A DNA stretch of 64,000 bases from Eonycteris spelaea (lineage: Eukaryota; Chordata; Mammalia; Chiroptera; Pteropodidae), in assembly GCA_003508835.1 (NCBI GenBank), contig PUFA01000012.1, positions 19,510,001 through 19,574,000 of the forward strand, in the 5' to 3' direction. Positions 44,841 through 55,092 of this stretch are shown piece after piece (position 1 is the first letter of the stretch; every line of letters begins with the position of its first letter). The translations under genes and the position numbers were made by a program. The notes below the pieces were generated by a model. That model did no database searches. It was given only the letters and a program-made list of their open reading frames with translations, and had not been told where the DNA came from.

Positions 44841-45344
44841 AAAAATCTTTGTTGTGTGTGGGTCCATTTTCTCTACTTTGTTCCCTTTTGCATATGCTTA
44901 AAATAGTTTAGATAAAAAGTTCAAAAAGAAACACTTTTGTCTTTTTGGTGTAACAGAATCAGAGTCCTAAAACTACAAGTGGCCTCGAGGTGACATCGTA
45001 GCGATATCCCCTCCATTCACTGGGTAAGGTCAACAAGTAATTTGACTGCATCCTTGTTATAACCTAAGTTGTGTTGCCAGAGTTTTTAGGAACATGCTGG
45101 GTTTGCACAATTTTAATTCAACCCCTAAAATGACCCTTATTTATTACCCCTCTACACTTATAGTTCCCTGCATTGGGCAATAACCAAACATGTCACTTCT
45201 ATAAGTAAAGGTTTCCCTACAGAGTCTAACTCCCACGAGAACAAACAGAGGTGCAGAGAAAAGTGATACAAAATGTATATTTGATTGCTCAATCAGCTCT
45301 GTCTTCTCCTAGGCAGTTCTCACTGATTTAAAGTGATGCAGGGG
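44841..45344. other. No gene or recognised repeat
   Basis: The stretch is unique sequence; the short CpG words at 44,985-45,006 (CTCGAGG, ATCGTAGCGAT) are isolated. Confidence 0.5.
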
Positions 45345-45515
45345 CTGAAACGATAATCAGATGTGATTTTTCAAACCAGCTCCACTGTTAACTAATCTAC
45401 AACCTTGGGCAAGTCACTTCCCCTGTCTGCTCTCAGTTTCCTTCTCTGTAATATAAACGGCTTTCTCTGAACGATCTCCAAGGTCTCTTCCAAGACTGAT
45501 ATTTACAACTTTCCT
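45345..45515 (+). repeat. MIR SINE
   Basis: 'ACTAATCTACAACCTTGGGCAAGTCACTTCCCCTGTCTGCTCTCAGTTTCCTTCTCTGTAATAT' is a well-kept MIR core, with the 'GATCTCCAAGGTCTCTTCCAAGACTGAT' variant 3' end. Confidence 0.9.
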
Positions 45516-45909
45516 ACTTCTCTTTCTTGTGTACTCATAGAGTAATACACTGCAGGGTGCGACTCATCAAGGACTTTACGGTATGGGCACCAGCCTGTGA
45601 CTAATGAGATTGGGAGGAGGAGTACTGTGCAATGGATGAATTTCATTGAGGTTATAATGTCAAGTAAATTATAGCGAAGTTGGAGTAAGCATCTTGGTCA
45701 AGCATGCTTTGTTAAAAAGGATAGAATCCCATTGTACTTCTCAAGCAAACAGGAAATTTTCTAGAAACTTCGGGGATTTTTAGAACTGAAATGGACAAAG
45801 CACATATAGATCTTATAAGAGGCTGAATCAGAGACCGTAAAAATCATGAAATTCACACCAGCTCCTTCATTCCTGTGTTCTTCCTCTTTCTCTCATCTAT
45901 ATGATCTCG
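45516..45909. other. No gene or recognised repeat
   Basis: The stretch is unique sequence leading into the CT array. Confidence 0.5.
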
Positions 45910-45929
45910 TCTCTCTCTCTCTCCTCTCT

Positions 45930-45973
<44 letters not shown>

Positions 45974-45975
45974 CT
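45910..45975. repeat. (CT)n microsatellite
   Basis: CT units run with three short interruptions. The two overlapping plus frames at 45,846-46,185 exist only because the array has no stops and are rejected as genes. Confidence 0.95.
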
Positions 45976-46214
45976 GTCACACATACCACTTCTCTTTTGT
46001 TCTCCACAAAGGTCTTACTCCTGTCTTTCTGCAACAGCATCCTGTGCTTCGATGGCTTATGGTGGGAAATGGCTCAGAGGCTCACCAAGACCTCTCACTT
46101 GAACACCCAGCACCACCTAACAAGCCTCTCACTTGAAAATTTCAGATTCCCAGGAGGGAACTCCAGTGAAACCAGCTTAGGTTAGGTGATTCCCTGGCAC
46201 AAAGAGTTGCCATG

Positions 46215-46365
46215 GTGGGTGGTCTGAGTCTCCATTTATTCACCTGTAAAATGAGGATATTGTTACTGGTACAAAGGTTGTAGAAAAGGTAAAATACAAA
46301 GAAATGTAGAGTCCATAGCTTAGTATATCGGAGAAACTCAGCAAATGTTGTTTCTCTCCTGTTCA
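46215..46365 (+). repeat. MIR fragment
   Basis: 'GAGTCTCCATTTATTCACCTGTAAAATGAGGATATTG' and 'GGTTGTAGAAAAGG' and 'AACTCAGCAAATGTTG' follow MIR 3' order. Confidence 0.7.
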
Positions 46366-46929
46366 ACTCCAGGCTCTCTCCCCAAACTATTCTGTTTTTT
46401 TATTTGAATCCATTTTAGACCACATTCTCTGATTTGGGAGAATTTCTATGAAGAAGAAATAACAGAGTGAGTCAAAAAAAAAAAAAAACAACTAAAAGTT
46501 TGACGTTCCATATCCGCCCTTTTGACCTTAAGAGTTGTCTCGTCCACTCACCCCTCATTTTTCATCTCCTTTTTCGTTCAATTTATTTATCTAGCAGTCC
46601 TCCTCAAACACACAGTGAATCCAGCCTGTGTCTCTTTTTCAGTCCAGTGGAAATCCCTCTTCTCTGAATTCTTTTCAAGCTCTAAGCCCTGCTCTAAAGC
46701 AGTGCTTCTCAGCTGAGACGTGCAAGTGCCTGGCCTGTGAAGAGAGGAAGGATAGTGGAGGGTGGGCTATTTAAGTATAGGGAGGAAGCAGGGATAGTAT
46801 AAAACGTTTTTTTTTAATTTTATAATAAAGACCATATTTTGAAAAAAGCTTAAGGTGTTTCTATTTGAGTTTTTTCCCATCTGCAGTAAAATAAATTTTT
46901 TTTGGCAAAGTGTCCACGTTTCTTCACGT
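46366..46929. other. No gene; A15 run and an AGTGCTTCTCAG-type word
   Basis: An A run lies at 46,474-46,488. At 46,702-46,716 CAGTGCTTCTCAGCT resembles a hAT terminal word, but no matching right end is found. Otherwise the stretch is unassigned. Confidence 0.4.
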
Positions 46930-47352
46930 TTCTCATAGCGACATGATTTTGCAGCTCCTTCCATCAAGAGGCAGAGTATGCTTTCTCACCGCTTGGATCT
47001 GGCCTCTTTTGATGTTTGTCCAAGTTCCAACTCTAGGTCTCAAGAGGCTTCACCCACACATTCTCCTTCTCTTGGAACCCTATCACATCATATAAACACT
47101 CCTCAGTGAACCTGCAGAGGTTCACATGGAACAGAGCTCGGTTGTCCTAGATGAAGTCCCCCTAAACCAGCCATGATCAACTGAATGTCCCCCAACCCAT
47201 AGCTGAGTACAAATGTATTCCTGAGTCTAGCTGACTCCCAGAAGCAACACCCAGCCAACCCGCAGACTTGAGCAAAAAAAATAAACATGCTTATTGCTTG
47301 AAGTCACTGAGTTTTCGAGTAGTTTGTATTGCTATAATGTCTAACTGATACA
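46930..47352 (+). mobile_element. MLT1-like MaLR LTR
   Basis: 'GACATGATTTTGCAGCTCCTTCCATCAAGAGGCAGAGTATGC' at the start, 'CTTGGATCTGGCC', 'AACCCGCAGACTTGAGC', and the end 'CTTATTGCTTGAAGTCACTGAGTTTTCGAGTAGTTTG...TCTAACTGATACA' all follow MLT1. It ends in CA as an LTR should. Confidence 0.85.
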
Positions 47353-49435
47353 AAAACAATAGAACAATAAAATTAAAACAAAATCTTAAATTGTGGAGGT
47401 TCTCAAAGCAGTGGCTGAGGCAAGAGTGCCTGCATCTCTGTGGATCAGGAAGAAAAAAAATAAATTATAATTTTCTTCAAAGGGAACATCAACTAAAAGG
47501 CTGAGAAAATCCGTTCTTAAGGTATAAGCCTCAAGCAGCCTAAATACCATTTAAAGAGGCTGATTAAAAACAGAGTATTAGTTCACCTTTAAACTAAATG
47601 TCTATTGTTGGAAATAATTAGAAAAGAAGCTGGGACTACAGGAAAAGTGGGGAAGGGGTTAAGGTAGACATCTATTTGCATTGCCTTTTTGACTCCACTC
47701 CAGCTTCTAGGAAGCGATCCTTTGGATCATGTAATTTAAGTGGGGATTGCCAGCTTTCTACCATGGCTCCTTGGCATCAGTGATTGATCCAGAAATGAGT
47801 ACACAATCCCAACATACCCAATAAGATCATTGCTTGAGATTTTAAAAATTAGAACCAAAAGGAGAGGACTTCCTCTCCGTGGGAGAAGTGGAGAGAGTTA
47901 AAAATACAGCAGGGCAACTTTGTTTTCCAGCACACTAGCAGAAGCCCGTGACATTAAGATAAGTAGAAATAAGAGGTAGTGAACCTCTTGGAAGCATCTG
48001 AGTTTTGGGTTGTCATTTCTGACCTTCACGTGGTTTGATGACATGAGCAGTGAAACTCCCTAAGCTTATCTCCTAAGCAAATTCAAGTTGCTCTCACACA
48101 CTTGCCAACCAAGAGTCTGATGATGAAATTAACAGCAGAGAATGTTTTTTTGCAATCCAGCTTTAAGGAAAATTAAGAAAAAAAAAACTGGAGAAAAATG
48201 AATTATGTGTAGCAGACACAGAGAAGCACCAATGAGATCCTCCACAGTAGACCCAACAGAATTCCTCAGTAAAGAATTCTCTTGCTAAGCTAGAAGACAT
48301 GTGGTTGGCTGACGCCTCCAGCTGTAAGCACTCTCGTAGACTGCCTCCACTTTCAAGCGAGGGCAGGCTATTCTGAAGGCAGCCCCCAGCCAATGGCTGA
48401 CCACAGCAATGGCTGTCAAGGTCTTTCTATCCTCTAGTTAATGACTAGCAGGACACATGCTACAAGCACTATGTGCAGGCCTCCTCTAGTGGATAATTGT
48501 CCCCTGCCTCGTATTCTCATTGGACTAGCAGAGGTTCTGCCAGTTCAGCATTACAATCTAGTTTTCTCTTGTCCAATTCAGCTCCCTCTTTCTCCCTTTC
48601 AAAGTGTTATTCTTCAATAAACTCTTCTAAGTCAGTGTCCCAACATTTTAGAAAGCCCTAAATTTGGTGCCTAATGGCCTTCCTCCAGCAAACTTAAATA
48701 ATACAACCAAGACCATGAATGTTCTCATAGTCATCTCTTCTAGAATAAGAAGAAAGGGTACTTTCCAGGAATCATAAGCAGGTAAAGATGACAAATATCT
48801 CCTTTTCCCCCTTTAGCCAAAACTTGTTTCCCTGGCTCCGGTTCCTGTGTCTTCCTGTAACGTGCAGCTAAATCAAGACCACCAATCAGGAAAGCCTTCC
48901 TGATCTACCTTTTATACTTGTGGTTTCAGTGGACTTGCCTCCAAGCCCCTGCTCTCCCTCCTGCCACAACCCCTTCATTCACCTTATCTCCTACCCATCT
49001 CTAGAGCAGGAGAGTATTAATGAACTGTCACTCAGAATGATGCAGACCTTGCACACATCTGAACCATTTATTTTGAATGCTTCCCATCATATTTAACCTT
49101 GAAGCTCCCAAATACATGATGATAGCTAGAAATGAGCCTGAACTTGATTCTTCATTTTATTTTCTACTCATATATTTAGAAAACATTAGAGTGGGAAGAA
49201 AGTACAGCTTGTTCACACCTTGACTTACTTAGTCACTGGGAGGATGATTGACCTTGAACCTAGAAATCCTAGCAGAACTTCATATTTCTCCAATTGATTA
49301 GCACAGAGCTTATTCACCTCATAAGCAAGAATTAAACACTTAAAGCTCTATTTGTCTATTGGAAGTTTTGCAGATGCCATTTCCTCAAACTTTTTCAAAC
49401 TCAAAGATACGATTATTATTTGATAATATATAATA
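47353..49435. other. No gene; possible LTR tail near 48,540-48,660
   Basis: 'TATTCTTCAATAAACTCTTCTAAGTC' at about 48,608-48,633 looks like the polyadenylation part of an old LTR. No other family is recognised over 2 kb. A 76-codon minus frame at 48,163-48,393 has no domain. Confidence 0.4.
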
Positions 49436-49439
49436 ACTA

Positions 49440-49865
49440 TGTAAATAGTCTCTAAAAAGATGGCTACCAACATTTTTCAAATTCTTTTGTTCTCTCCTTG
49501 AACCTAAGTTGTCCTGTGAGTGCTTGATCAATGTGGGAGAAATGATGCTCTTGGACTTCAGAGGGCAAACCTTAAGAGAACTGGGAGCTCCACTTCCTTA
49601 CAGGAATTCCGCTGCTTTTCTATGAGCCCTCCAAGCCACACAGGGAAGATGCAATGGCAGCCACAGAAGAGCCTTCTCAGATAGTCTATTCAATTGGGTA
49701 CCCAGATAACTGCAGTACCTCCCTATATCACAAGAAGTAGAACTCTCCAACAGAGCCCAGTAAAACTACAGAATCATGAGAAATAATAAAATCTGTGGTT
49801 GTTTCAAGACAATAAGTTTTGTGAGTGGTATGTTACACAGCAAGAGGTAAACAAAACAACAATTT
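49440..49865 (+). mobile_element. MLT1-like MaLR LTR
   Basis: 'AAGATGGCTACCAACATTTTTC', 'CTCCTTGAACCTAAGTTGTCCTGTG', 'AATCATGAGAAATAATAAAATCTGTGGTTGTTTCAAGACAATAAG' and 'GGTATGTTACACAGCAAGAGGTAAAC' give the full order of an MLT1 LTR. Confidence 0.85.
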
Positions 49866-49894
49866 CTAGATATTCTTACTTAAGAAATAATATA

Positions 49895-50370
49895 AGATGT
49901 GTGGAAAGGGTGTTCTCACACATTGCTGATGAGAGTAAAAGTTCAGTTCATAGCTAATGCAAAAACAAAAAAGGTATATAAATTCTTTATACAAAAAAAA
50001 TTAATTTGGAGGACATTTTGGCAGTGTTATTAACATTTAATACATATAGTTCAGCAATTCTATTCTCAGTATCTATTCCAAAAAGATACCAATGCATGTC
50101 CAAGGAACAGGTACAAATTATGTTTATTTCAGTATTGTTTTGAGAGAATAAAGAGAGAGAAATTGACTCCCCCCTAATGTTGTAATAGCCTGATATAGAA
50201 TACTTTATATCTGCTGAAAGAATAGGTAGATCTATATGAACCAACATTAAACATGTCTTTGGTATATTACAGAGAGGAAAGAAGTTACACTACAATATAC
50301 ATCGTAAGAGGAAGTTTTTGCTAAAATACAGTTTATAATTACCTATATATCTATATTCATAGAAAGTCTG
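49895..50370 (+). mobile_element. L1ME-type 3' fragment
   Basis: 'GTGTTCTCACACATTGCTGATGAGAGTAAAAGTTC', 'ATTTGGAGGACATTTTGGCAG', 'AGTTCAGCAATTCTATTCTCAG' and 'CAAATTATGTTTATTTCAGTATTGTTT' follow the L1ME ORF2 tail. Confidence 0.8.
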
Positions 50371-50384
50371 AAGGAGTTAACACT

Positions 50385-50720
50385 ATTCTTAGTTAGGATA
50401 GGATAGGCTATTCTATGATAATAAATAACTCCAACATTTCAACATCATAACAGAATAAAAGTTTATTTTATCTTCACAAAAGTGTGATGTAAGACAGGTA
50501 GCCCTCCTGTGTGACTCTCCTCCAAATGTTGACTTAGAGACCTGGGTTGTTACATCATGTAGTTAACAGTCTGTTACGTGTGGCCTTCAGGGTCTCTGTA
50601 CCAGGGGCGAGGTGGGAATGGGGGAGCACTGGTTCTCAACTGGTACAGCCTAGAACTGAATAATATGTCATAGTTGCTCACAGTTTATTGACTGTAACTA
50701 GTCATATGACCTCAACCTTA
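50385..50720 (-). other. Old interspersed repeat, family unassigned
   Basis: 'AATAACTCCAACATTTCAACATCATAACAGAATAAAAGTTTATTTTATC' followed by 'GGTAGCCCTCCTG' and 'AACTAGTCATATGACC' resembles a widespread mammalian repeat that contains AATCTCAGTGGCTTA...AAAGTTTATTTCTC. I cannot name it; orientation is tentative. Confidence 0.45.
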
Positions 50721-50829
50721 CTGAAGTCTCATTTTTGAAACATTTACATTTATTTCCAATATTTTTCATCATTATAGATAACAGTATAGATAACTGTCTG
50801 TACCTGTTATAAGCTGAAGTGTTTTTACA

Positions 50830-51040
50830 TTTATACATCACTTTACAGTTTCAAATACATTTACATCTATCATCTCAGTTTAAGCTACATTAAATCCCAT
50901 GTGATAAGAAAGCTAGGTGTACGTCTCCTCATTTTGCAAATAGGAAAATTGAGGCCTCAAGAATCTTGACTGAGGTCTCATGGCTGTAAAGAGCTGAGAC
51001 TCAAAATGAACTCTGTGATGCTCTAAATCCAGTTTTCTCT
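50830..51040 (-). repeat. MIR SINE, antisense
   Basis: 'CATCTATCATCTCAGTTTAAGC', 'CTCATTTTGCAAATAGGAAAATTGAGGCCTCAAG' and 'TGAGGTCTCATGGCTGTAAAGAGC' match reverse MIR. Confidence 0.8.
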
Positions 51041-51219
51041 TTATTAAAGACATGCCAATCAGCTTCCTGCCCACATCGTATCTTTAAGATGGCCTCGTAT
51101 GTGTGAATAAAAGGAACAGAGCCAGAGAATAGATGAGGATTTTCAGGAAATGAAAGAAATAATGTTTCAAGAATCTGGGTCAAAGTGATTTTGAAAAATG
51201 TTTGTTTTCATGTCTGTCT

Positions 51220-51350
51220 CCTTGACTAGAGTATGACCTTCTAAATGGAATCAGGCCATATCTACTTCCAAAACCCCAATGTCTGGCACAGGTCTGGAGC
51301 ACTAGATAAATATTGATATTGAATAAATGAATTAATGAATGAATGATGAC
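51220..51350 (+). repeat. L2 3' end
   Basis: 'TGACTAGAGTATGACCTTC', 'CCAATGTCTGGCACAGGTCTGGAGCACTAGATAAATATTGATATTGAATAAATGAATTAATGAATGAATG' is the L2 tail with its short terminal repeats. Confidence 0.88.
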
Positions 51351-51417
51351 AAAGATATACCTTCTGTAATCCTACCATAAAATCATAGCACTTCAACCCA
51401 GAAGAAATCTAGCCCAT

Positions 51418-51562
51418 CGCTACTCAATGTGGTCCCTACAACAGCAACATCAGCATCACCGGGAACTTGTTAGATATGAAGACTCTCAGACTCCACTCCA
51501 GACATATCACATCAGAATCTTCACTTTAACAAGACTTCAAGATGAATCATAAGCATTAAAGT
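51418..51562. mobile_element. MER5A-type hAT-Charlie MITE
   Basis: 'GGTCCCTACAACAGCAACATCAGCATCACCGGGAACTTGTTAG', 'ACTCCACTCCAGACATATCACATCAGAATCTTCA' and 'GAATCATAAGCATTAAAGTTTCAG' follow MER5A. The outermost terminal bases are lost. Confidence 0.88.
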
Positions 51563-51841
51563 TTCAGTAAATTCAAATGCAGTGGTCTTGAAGGAAATTA
51601 TTTTGTTGTAGAGATAGAAAGTTCTACAGATGCCCCAAGCCTTGGGTCAAGCCAAGCTGGAATCAGTGTACCTCCCCTCTGACCTCATTGATCTGATGCT
51701 TCTTTATGCTTTACCCTCTTCTCAATATAAAATAAATGCACAATAAATGGAGTTTGTTTGAATTCAATACATTTGGTGTCTAGGCAAGACTGAGGAAGGT
51801 AAGGTGGATCTTGAATGATACAATTCTGACACCAATTCTGA
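51563..51841. other. LTR-tail-like sequence, unassigned
   Basis: 'CTTCTCAATATAAAATAAATGCACAATAAATGGAG' and 'ACATTTGGTGTCTAGGC' hint at the end of another LTR. No family is assigned. Confidence 0.3.
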
Positions 51842-52606
51842 TGTGTGGATTTTTTCCCCATACCAAGCAGTTCTCAGATGCCAGCTGGATGTCCTACAAT
51901 TCAACTCAATTCTGACATTATCCACCCAGAGGTAGCTTCAAACAGGTTAACAGTCCAGTCCCACAAACCTGCCCCCACGTCAAATGCCAGTTACAAATCC
52001 AAGTTGTTACTTGTGCTTCAGACTGATTGGCTATCAATCAGAGGTTCCCATGAATCCCTTTTGGGTTCAAATAATTTGCTAGAGTGGCTCACAGAACTTG
52101 GAAAACTACTTTACTCACTAGATTACTGATTAATTACAAAGGATTATTAAAAATATGAATCAACAGCAAGATGAAAGGATACATACAGTGAGGTCCCCAA
52201 CTAAGAAGCTTCTGTCCCTGTGGAGTTAGGGAACCTGGAGAGCTACACATGAATGCATCTGGTTTGCCAACCTGGGAGCTCTCCAAACCTCATCTTTTGG
52301 GGGTTTTGTGGAGGCTGCACTACATAGGCATGATTAATTAAATCATTGGCTTAGATGATAGAACTCAATCTCCAGCCTGTCCTTTCTCCTCTAAGGTAGA
52401 GAGTGAGACTGAAAGTGCCAATCCTCTGATCACATGGTTCCCTGGCAACCAGTGCCCAACCTAAGATGCTTTATAAAAGTAACCTCATTAATACAACAAA
52501 AGATATCTTTATAGCGCTCATCACAGGAAATTCCAAGGGTTTTTAAGAGCTCTGTGCCAGAACGGACAAAAACAAATATATATTTATTATAAATCACAAT
52601 ATCACA
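51842..52606 (-). mobile_element. Nearly complete ERV-type LTR, antisense (765 bp)
   Basis: It carries TG...CA ends on both strands (TGTGTGGA at 51,842; ATATCACA at 52,606). Internal landmarks include 'GTCCTACAATTCAACTCAATTCTGACATTATC', 'TTTGCTAGAGTGGCTCACAGAACTTGG', 'ACTACATAGGCATGATTAATTAAATCATTGGC' and 'CAGGAAATTCCAAGGGTTTTTAAGAGCTCTGTGCCAG'. All match an old mammalian LTR that I know by sequence but cannot name with certainty. No internal retroviral coding region adjoins it, so it is a solitary LTR. The 94-codon plus frame within is incidental. Confidence 0.8.
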
Positions 52607-52879
52607 AATGATATGATGAGTACATTATATTTGTAGAAAATTTAGAAAACACAAGGAGATTGAGTGTCATGTAGGAAGCAGGACTCCAGTGTTACAGGCG
52701 AATCTTTGTTTTCTCACTGACTTTCACATCCCATTCATCCTCCGGGAGCTCCTCCCCAAGGCTGGCCCTCGTTCTCATGTCCTACTATCACTGCCTGAAG
52801 TCATCAGGGCAGAGCATGTTAAAGACAGCCCAGGAGCATACTCACCGGAGAGGAAACCAATACTACTCTACTCCATATT
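52607..52879. other. No gene or recognised repeat
   Basis: A 67-codon frame at 52,689-52,892 has no domain. Confidence 0.5.
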
Positions 52880-53050
52880 CTTACAAAGGTAATCTCCATT
52901 AATCCATATACTACCCAATAAAGATGATACTACGTGCATTTCGCAGAGAGGGAAACTAACTTTAGAAAGGTAAGTAACTTGTTTAAGTCACTTTATAAAG
53001 GCAGAATCTTTCATCACAAAGTCAGAGGCCTGAGATCAAGCCTCCTAGGC
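52880..53050 (-). repeat. MIR SINE, antisense
   Basis: 'GCAGAGAGGGAAACTAACTTTAGAAAGGTAAGTAACTTGTTTAAGTCAC' is reversed MIR core; the remainder is diverged. Confidence 0.75.
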
Positions 53051-53634
53051 TGGCTCAGACAGGAAATAGTGAGGCCAGCAATCTCCATTTCTCCATTTTA
53101 GGATGATGCAACAGGGGCAGAGGTCCACTGGCTTTAGGCTAACAGTGCCTGGGCCTCTTGAAAACACTGGCAGAGGTTATCAGAGAAATGCCAATGATAA
53201 GCCTCCTGGCCATACTTCAGCCAAGTGCAGAACCCTGGGACCTAAAACTCTGCTCTGAACTTGAGACGCAGATAGGTCTTTCCTGTATGGAGATGTGTCT
53301 GCTCTTTATAACATCAACTCAGATGACTATGCAAGCAAGCTTCACCACTGGTTCAATGTCATCAGCACAAACTGGAAGGGTCTCCGGGAAGTTAGGAGCC
53401 TCTAAAAGTGTCCTGTGATGCCAACTGCATTTAGATCAAGAAAGAGTTTCAAAATATTGGATCCTCAATATTTCTGCTCCTTGATACACAAAGCTGGAAA
53501 ATGATTTCAAGTGAGAACACATGAAGATCAGGGAGCTTTGCTCCTCCACATAGAAGTGACTCATGATTTGCTAAGAAACATGATTTGGCAAATAATTACT
53601 GTTTAAATCAGAGGCTAAAAGTCATAGATTTCTA
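53051..53634. other. No gene or recognised repeat
   Basis: An 86-codon frame at 53,158-53,418 is Met/Thr/Ser-rich with no domain. The stretch is unassigned. Confidence 0.5.
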
Positions 53635-53755
53635 AGATTTTCAACATGAGGAAACTAAGGCCCAAGGATGTAAAAGGGCCCAGGCTACATGGACAGTATG
53701 GGACCAAGAAAGAATTAGAGTCTGGGTCAATTCCTACTTTTCCAATTCTGTGAGA
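53635..53755 (-). repeat. MIR fragment, antisense
   Basis: 'CATGAGGAAACTAAGGCCCAAGGATGTAAAAGGGCCCAGGCTACATGGACAGTATGGG' is the reversed MIR core. Confidence 0.75.
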
Positions 53756-53999
53756 ATATCGTTTCAATGTTTACACCTGGTGGGTAGCTCTCTCCTCTTT
53801 TTTATCAGTGTTATTTCCCTAGGTGATCTTTTCCATTCCTGTGGCTGTGACAACCATCTATATGCTACAGAGTCTAAAATTCTTATTTTGAATTCTGGTA
53901 CCACTCCAGTTTTGATATTATATCAAAGTATACAACCAATAGCTTACCGATATCTCCACTTGGATACCTAAACAACATTACAAACTAAGTTCCCTGAGA

Positions 54000-54835
54000 C
54001 AAAACTCTGTATTCATATCTCTATCCAAGTTTGTTCTTCCCTCTGTCTTCTCCAGTTACATAAATATACCACCCTCCACTTGGTTTCTCCATCCATAAGC
54101 TTAAGTTACCTTGAATCCTCTTTTTCCCTCACACCTGATAGACAACCCATTAGCATGCCCTTGGCCATAACTCCAAAAGGTGTCCCAGATCAATCCACTT
54201 ATCATTACCACTATTTCCATCAACTCTCGTTTAGATTTTTGCTAGTCAGGCTCCTTGCTTTCATTCTTGCCCTCTCCAACCCATTTTCTAACACCCAAAA
54301 TGATCTTTGGAAGCATGTATCGGGCCATGACACCCCCCTGCTTCAAACCGTCCAAAGGCTTCCTAGTGTATTTAGAAAAATCCACTACCTAACCGATCTA
54401 TAAGGCTCCTGATCCAGCCCCTGACTGCCTGTTTGACTTCATCTTCCTCTCCACTGCTGCTACTCCAAACCGACCTTTTCTCTGTACTTTGTTTATGCCA
54501 ACCTAATTCCAGATTAGGCCTTTGCACAGACTCTTCTCTCATGCCAGGAGCTCTTCCCAAGTCTCCATCCATATGTCCCCTCCCAACACTCAGATATATC
54601 TGTTCACATGTAACTCCCCCAGGAAGGCCTGTCCTTACTATTTGCTTGATCTCAAATAGATCCTCTCCCACTACCCATTCACTAATACATCTCTCTATTT
54701 TATTTGCTTTATAGCACTTAACAGTGCATTTTTCAGATTGTTCACTTGTTTATTATCTCTCCCCAGCACCATGTCTCCTCAAAAATGTTAACTCATTCAG
54801 GTCATGGACCACTGTACCTTCCTTATTGGGAATAG
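54000..54835 (+). repeat. L2 copy, main part
   Basis: 'CCATAAGCTTAAGTTACCTTGAATCC', 'CATGACACCCCCCTGCTTCAAACCGTCCAAAGGCTTCC', 'AAGGCTCCTGATCCAGCCCCTGACTGCC', 'TTAGGCCTTTGCACAGACTCTTC', 'CCCCAGGAAGGCCTGTCC' and 'TAGCACTTAACAGTGCATTTTTC' give the L2 3' region in order. A DNA transposon then interrupts its tail, which resumes at 55,021. Confidence 0.88.
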
Positions 54836-55020
54836 AAGTCTCTCTATAAAGGCTTTGCAGGTCAAACAGTCTCTGTGGCAACTGGTGAACTCTGCCATTG
54901 TAGCACAAAAACAGCTATATATACTATGTAAACAAATAAGCATGGCTGTATTTCAATAAAACTTCATTTACAAAACAGGCGTGGGCTGGATTTTACCCCT
55001 AGATCATAGTTCGCCAGTTT
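54836..55020 (+). mobile_element. DNA-transposon MITE inserted in L2 (family not named)
   Basis: 'AAGGCTTTGCAGGTCAAACAGTCTCTGTGGCAACTGGTGAACTCTGCCATTGTAGCACAAAAACAGC' and 'GGCTGTATTTCAATAAAACTTCATTTACAAAACAGGCGTGGGCTGG' match a common mammalian non-autonomous DNA element with GGCAAAC-type ends. The left end is truncated or decayed. Confidence 0.8.
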
Positions 55021-55092
55021 CTTATCCTAGATGAGCACTTGGCATGTAGAAGGTGTCCAGTAGGCATTTATCAAATGCATAAATAAATGAGA
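55021..55092 (+). repeat. L2 copy, tail resumed
   Basis: 'GAGCACTTGGCATGTAGAAGGTGTCCAGTAGGCATTTATCAAATGCATAAATAAATGA' completes the L2 3' end interrupted by the transposon. Confidence 0.8.

Noticed and set aside
45846..46185. Two overlapping Ser/Leu-rich plus frames of 94-96 codons
   Set aside because: They are open only because the CT array lacks stops.
46702..46910. Possible hAT element starting CAGTGCTTCTCAG
   Set aside because: No matching right terminal repeat or body was found.
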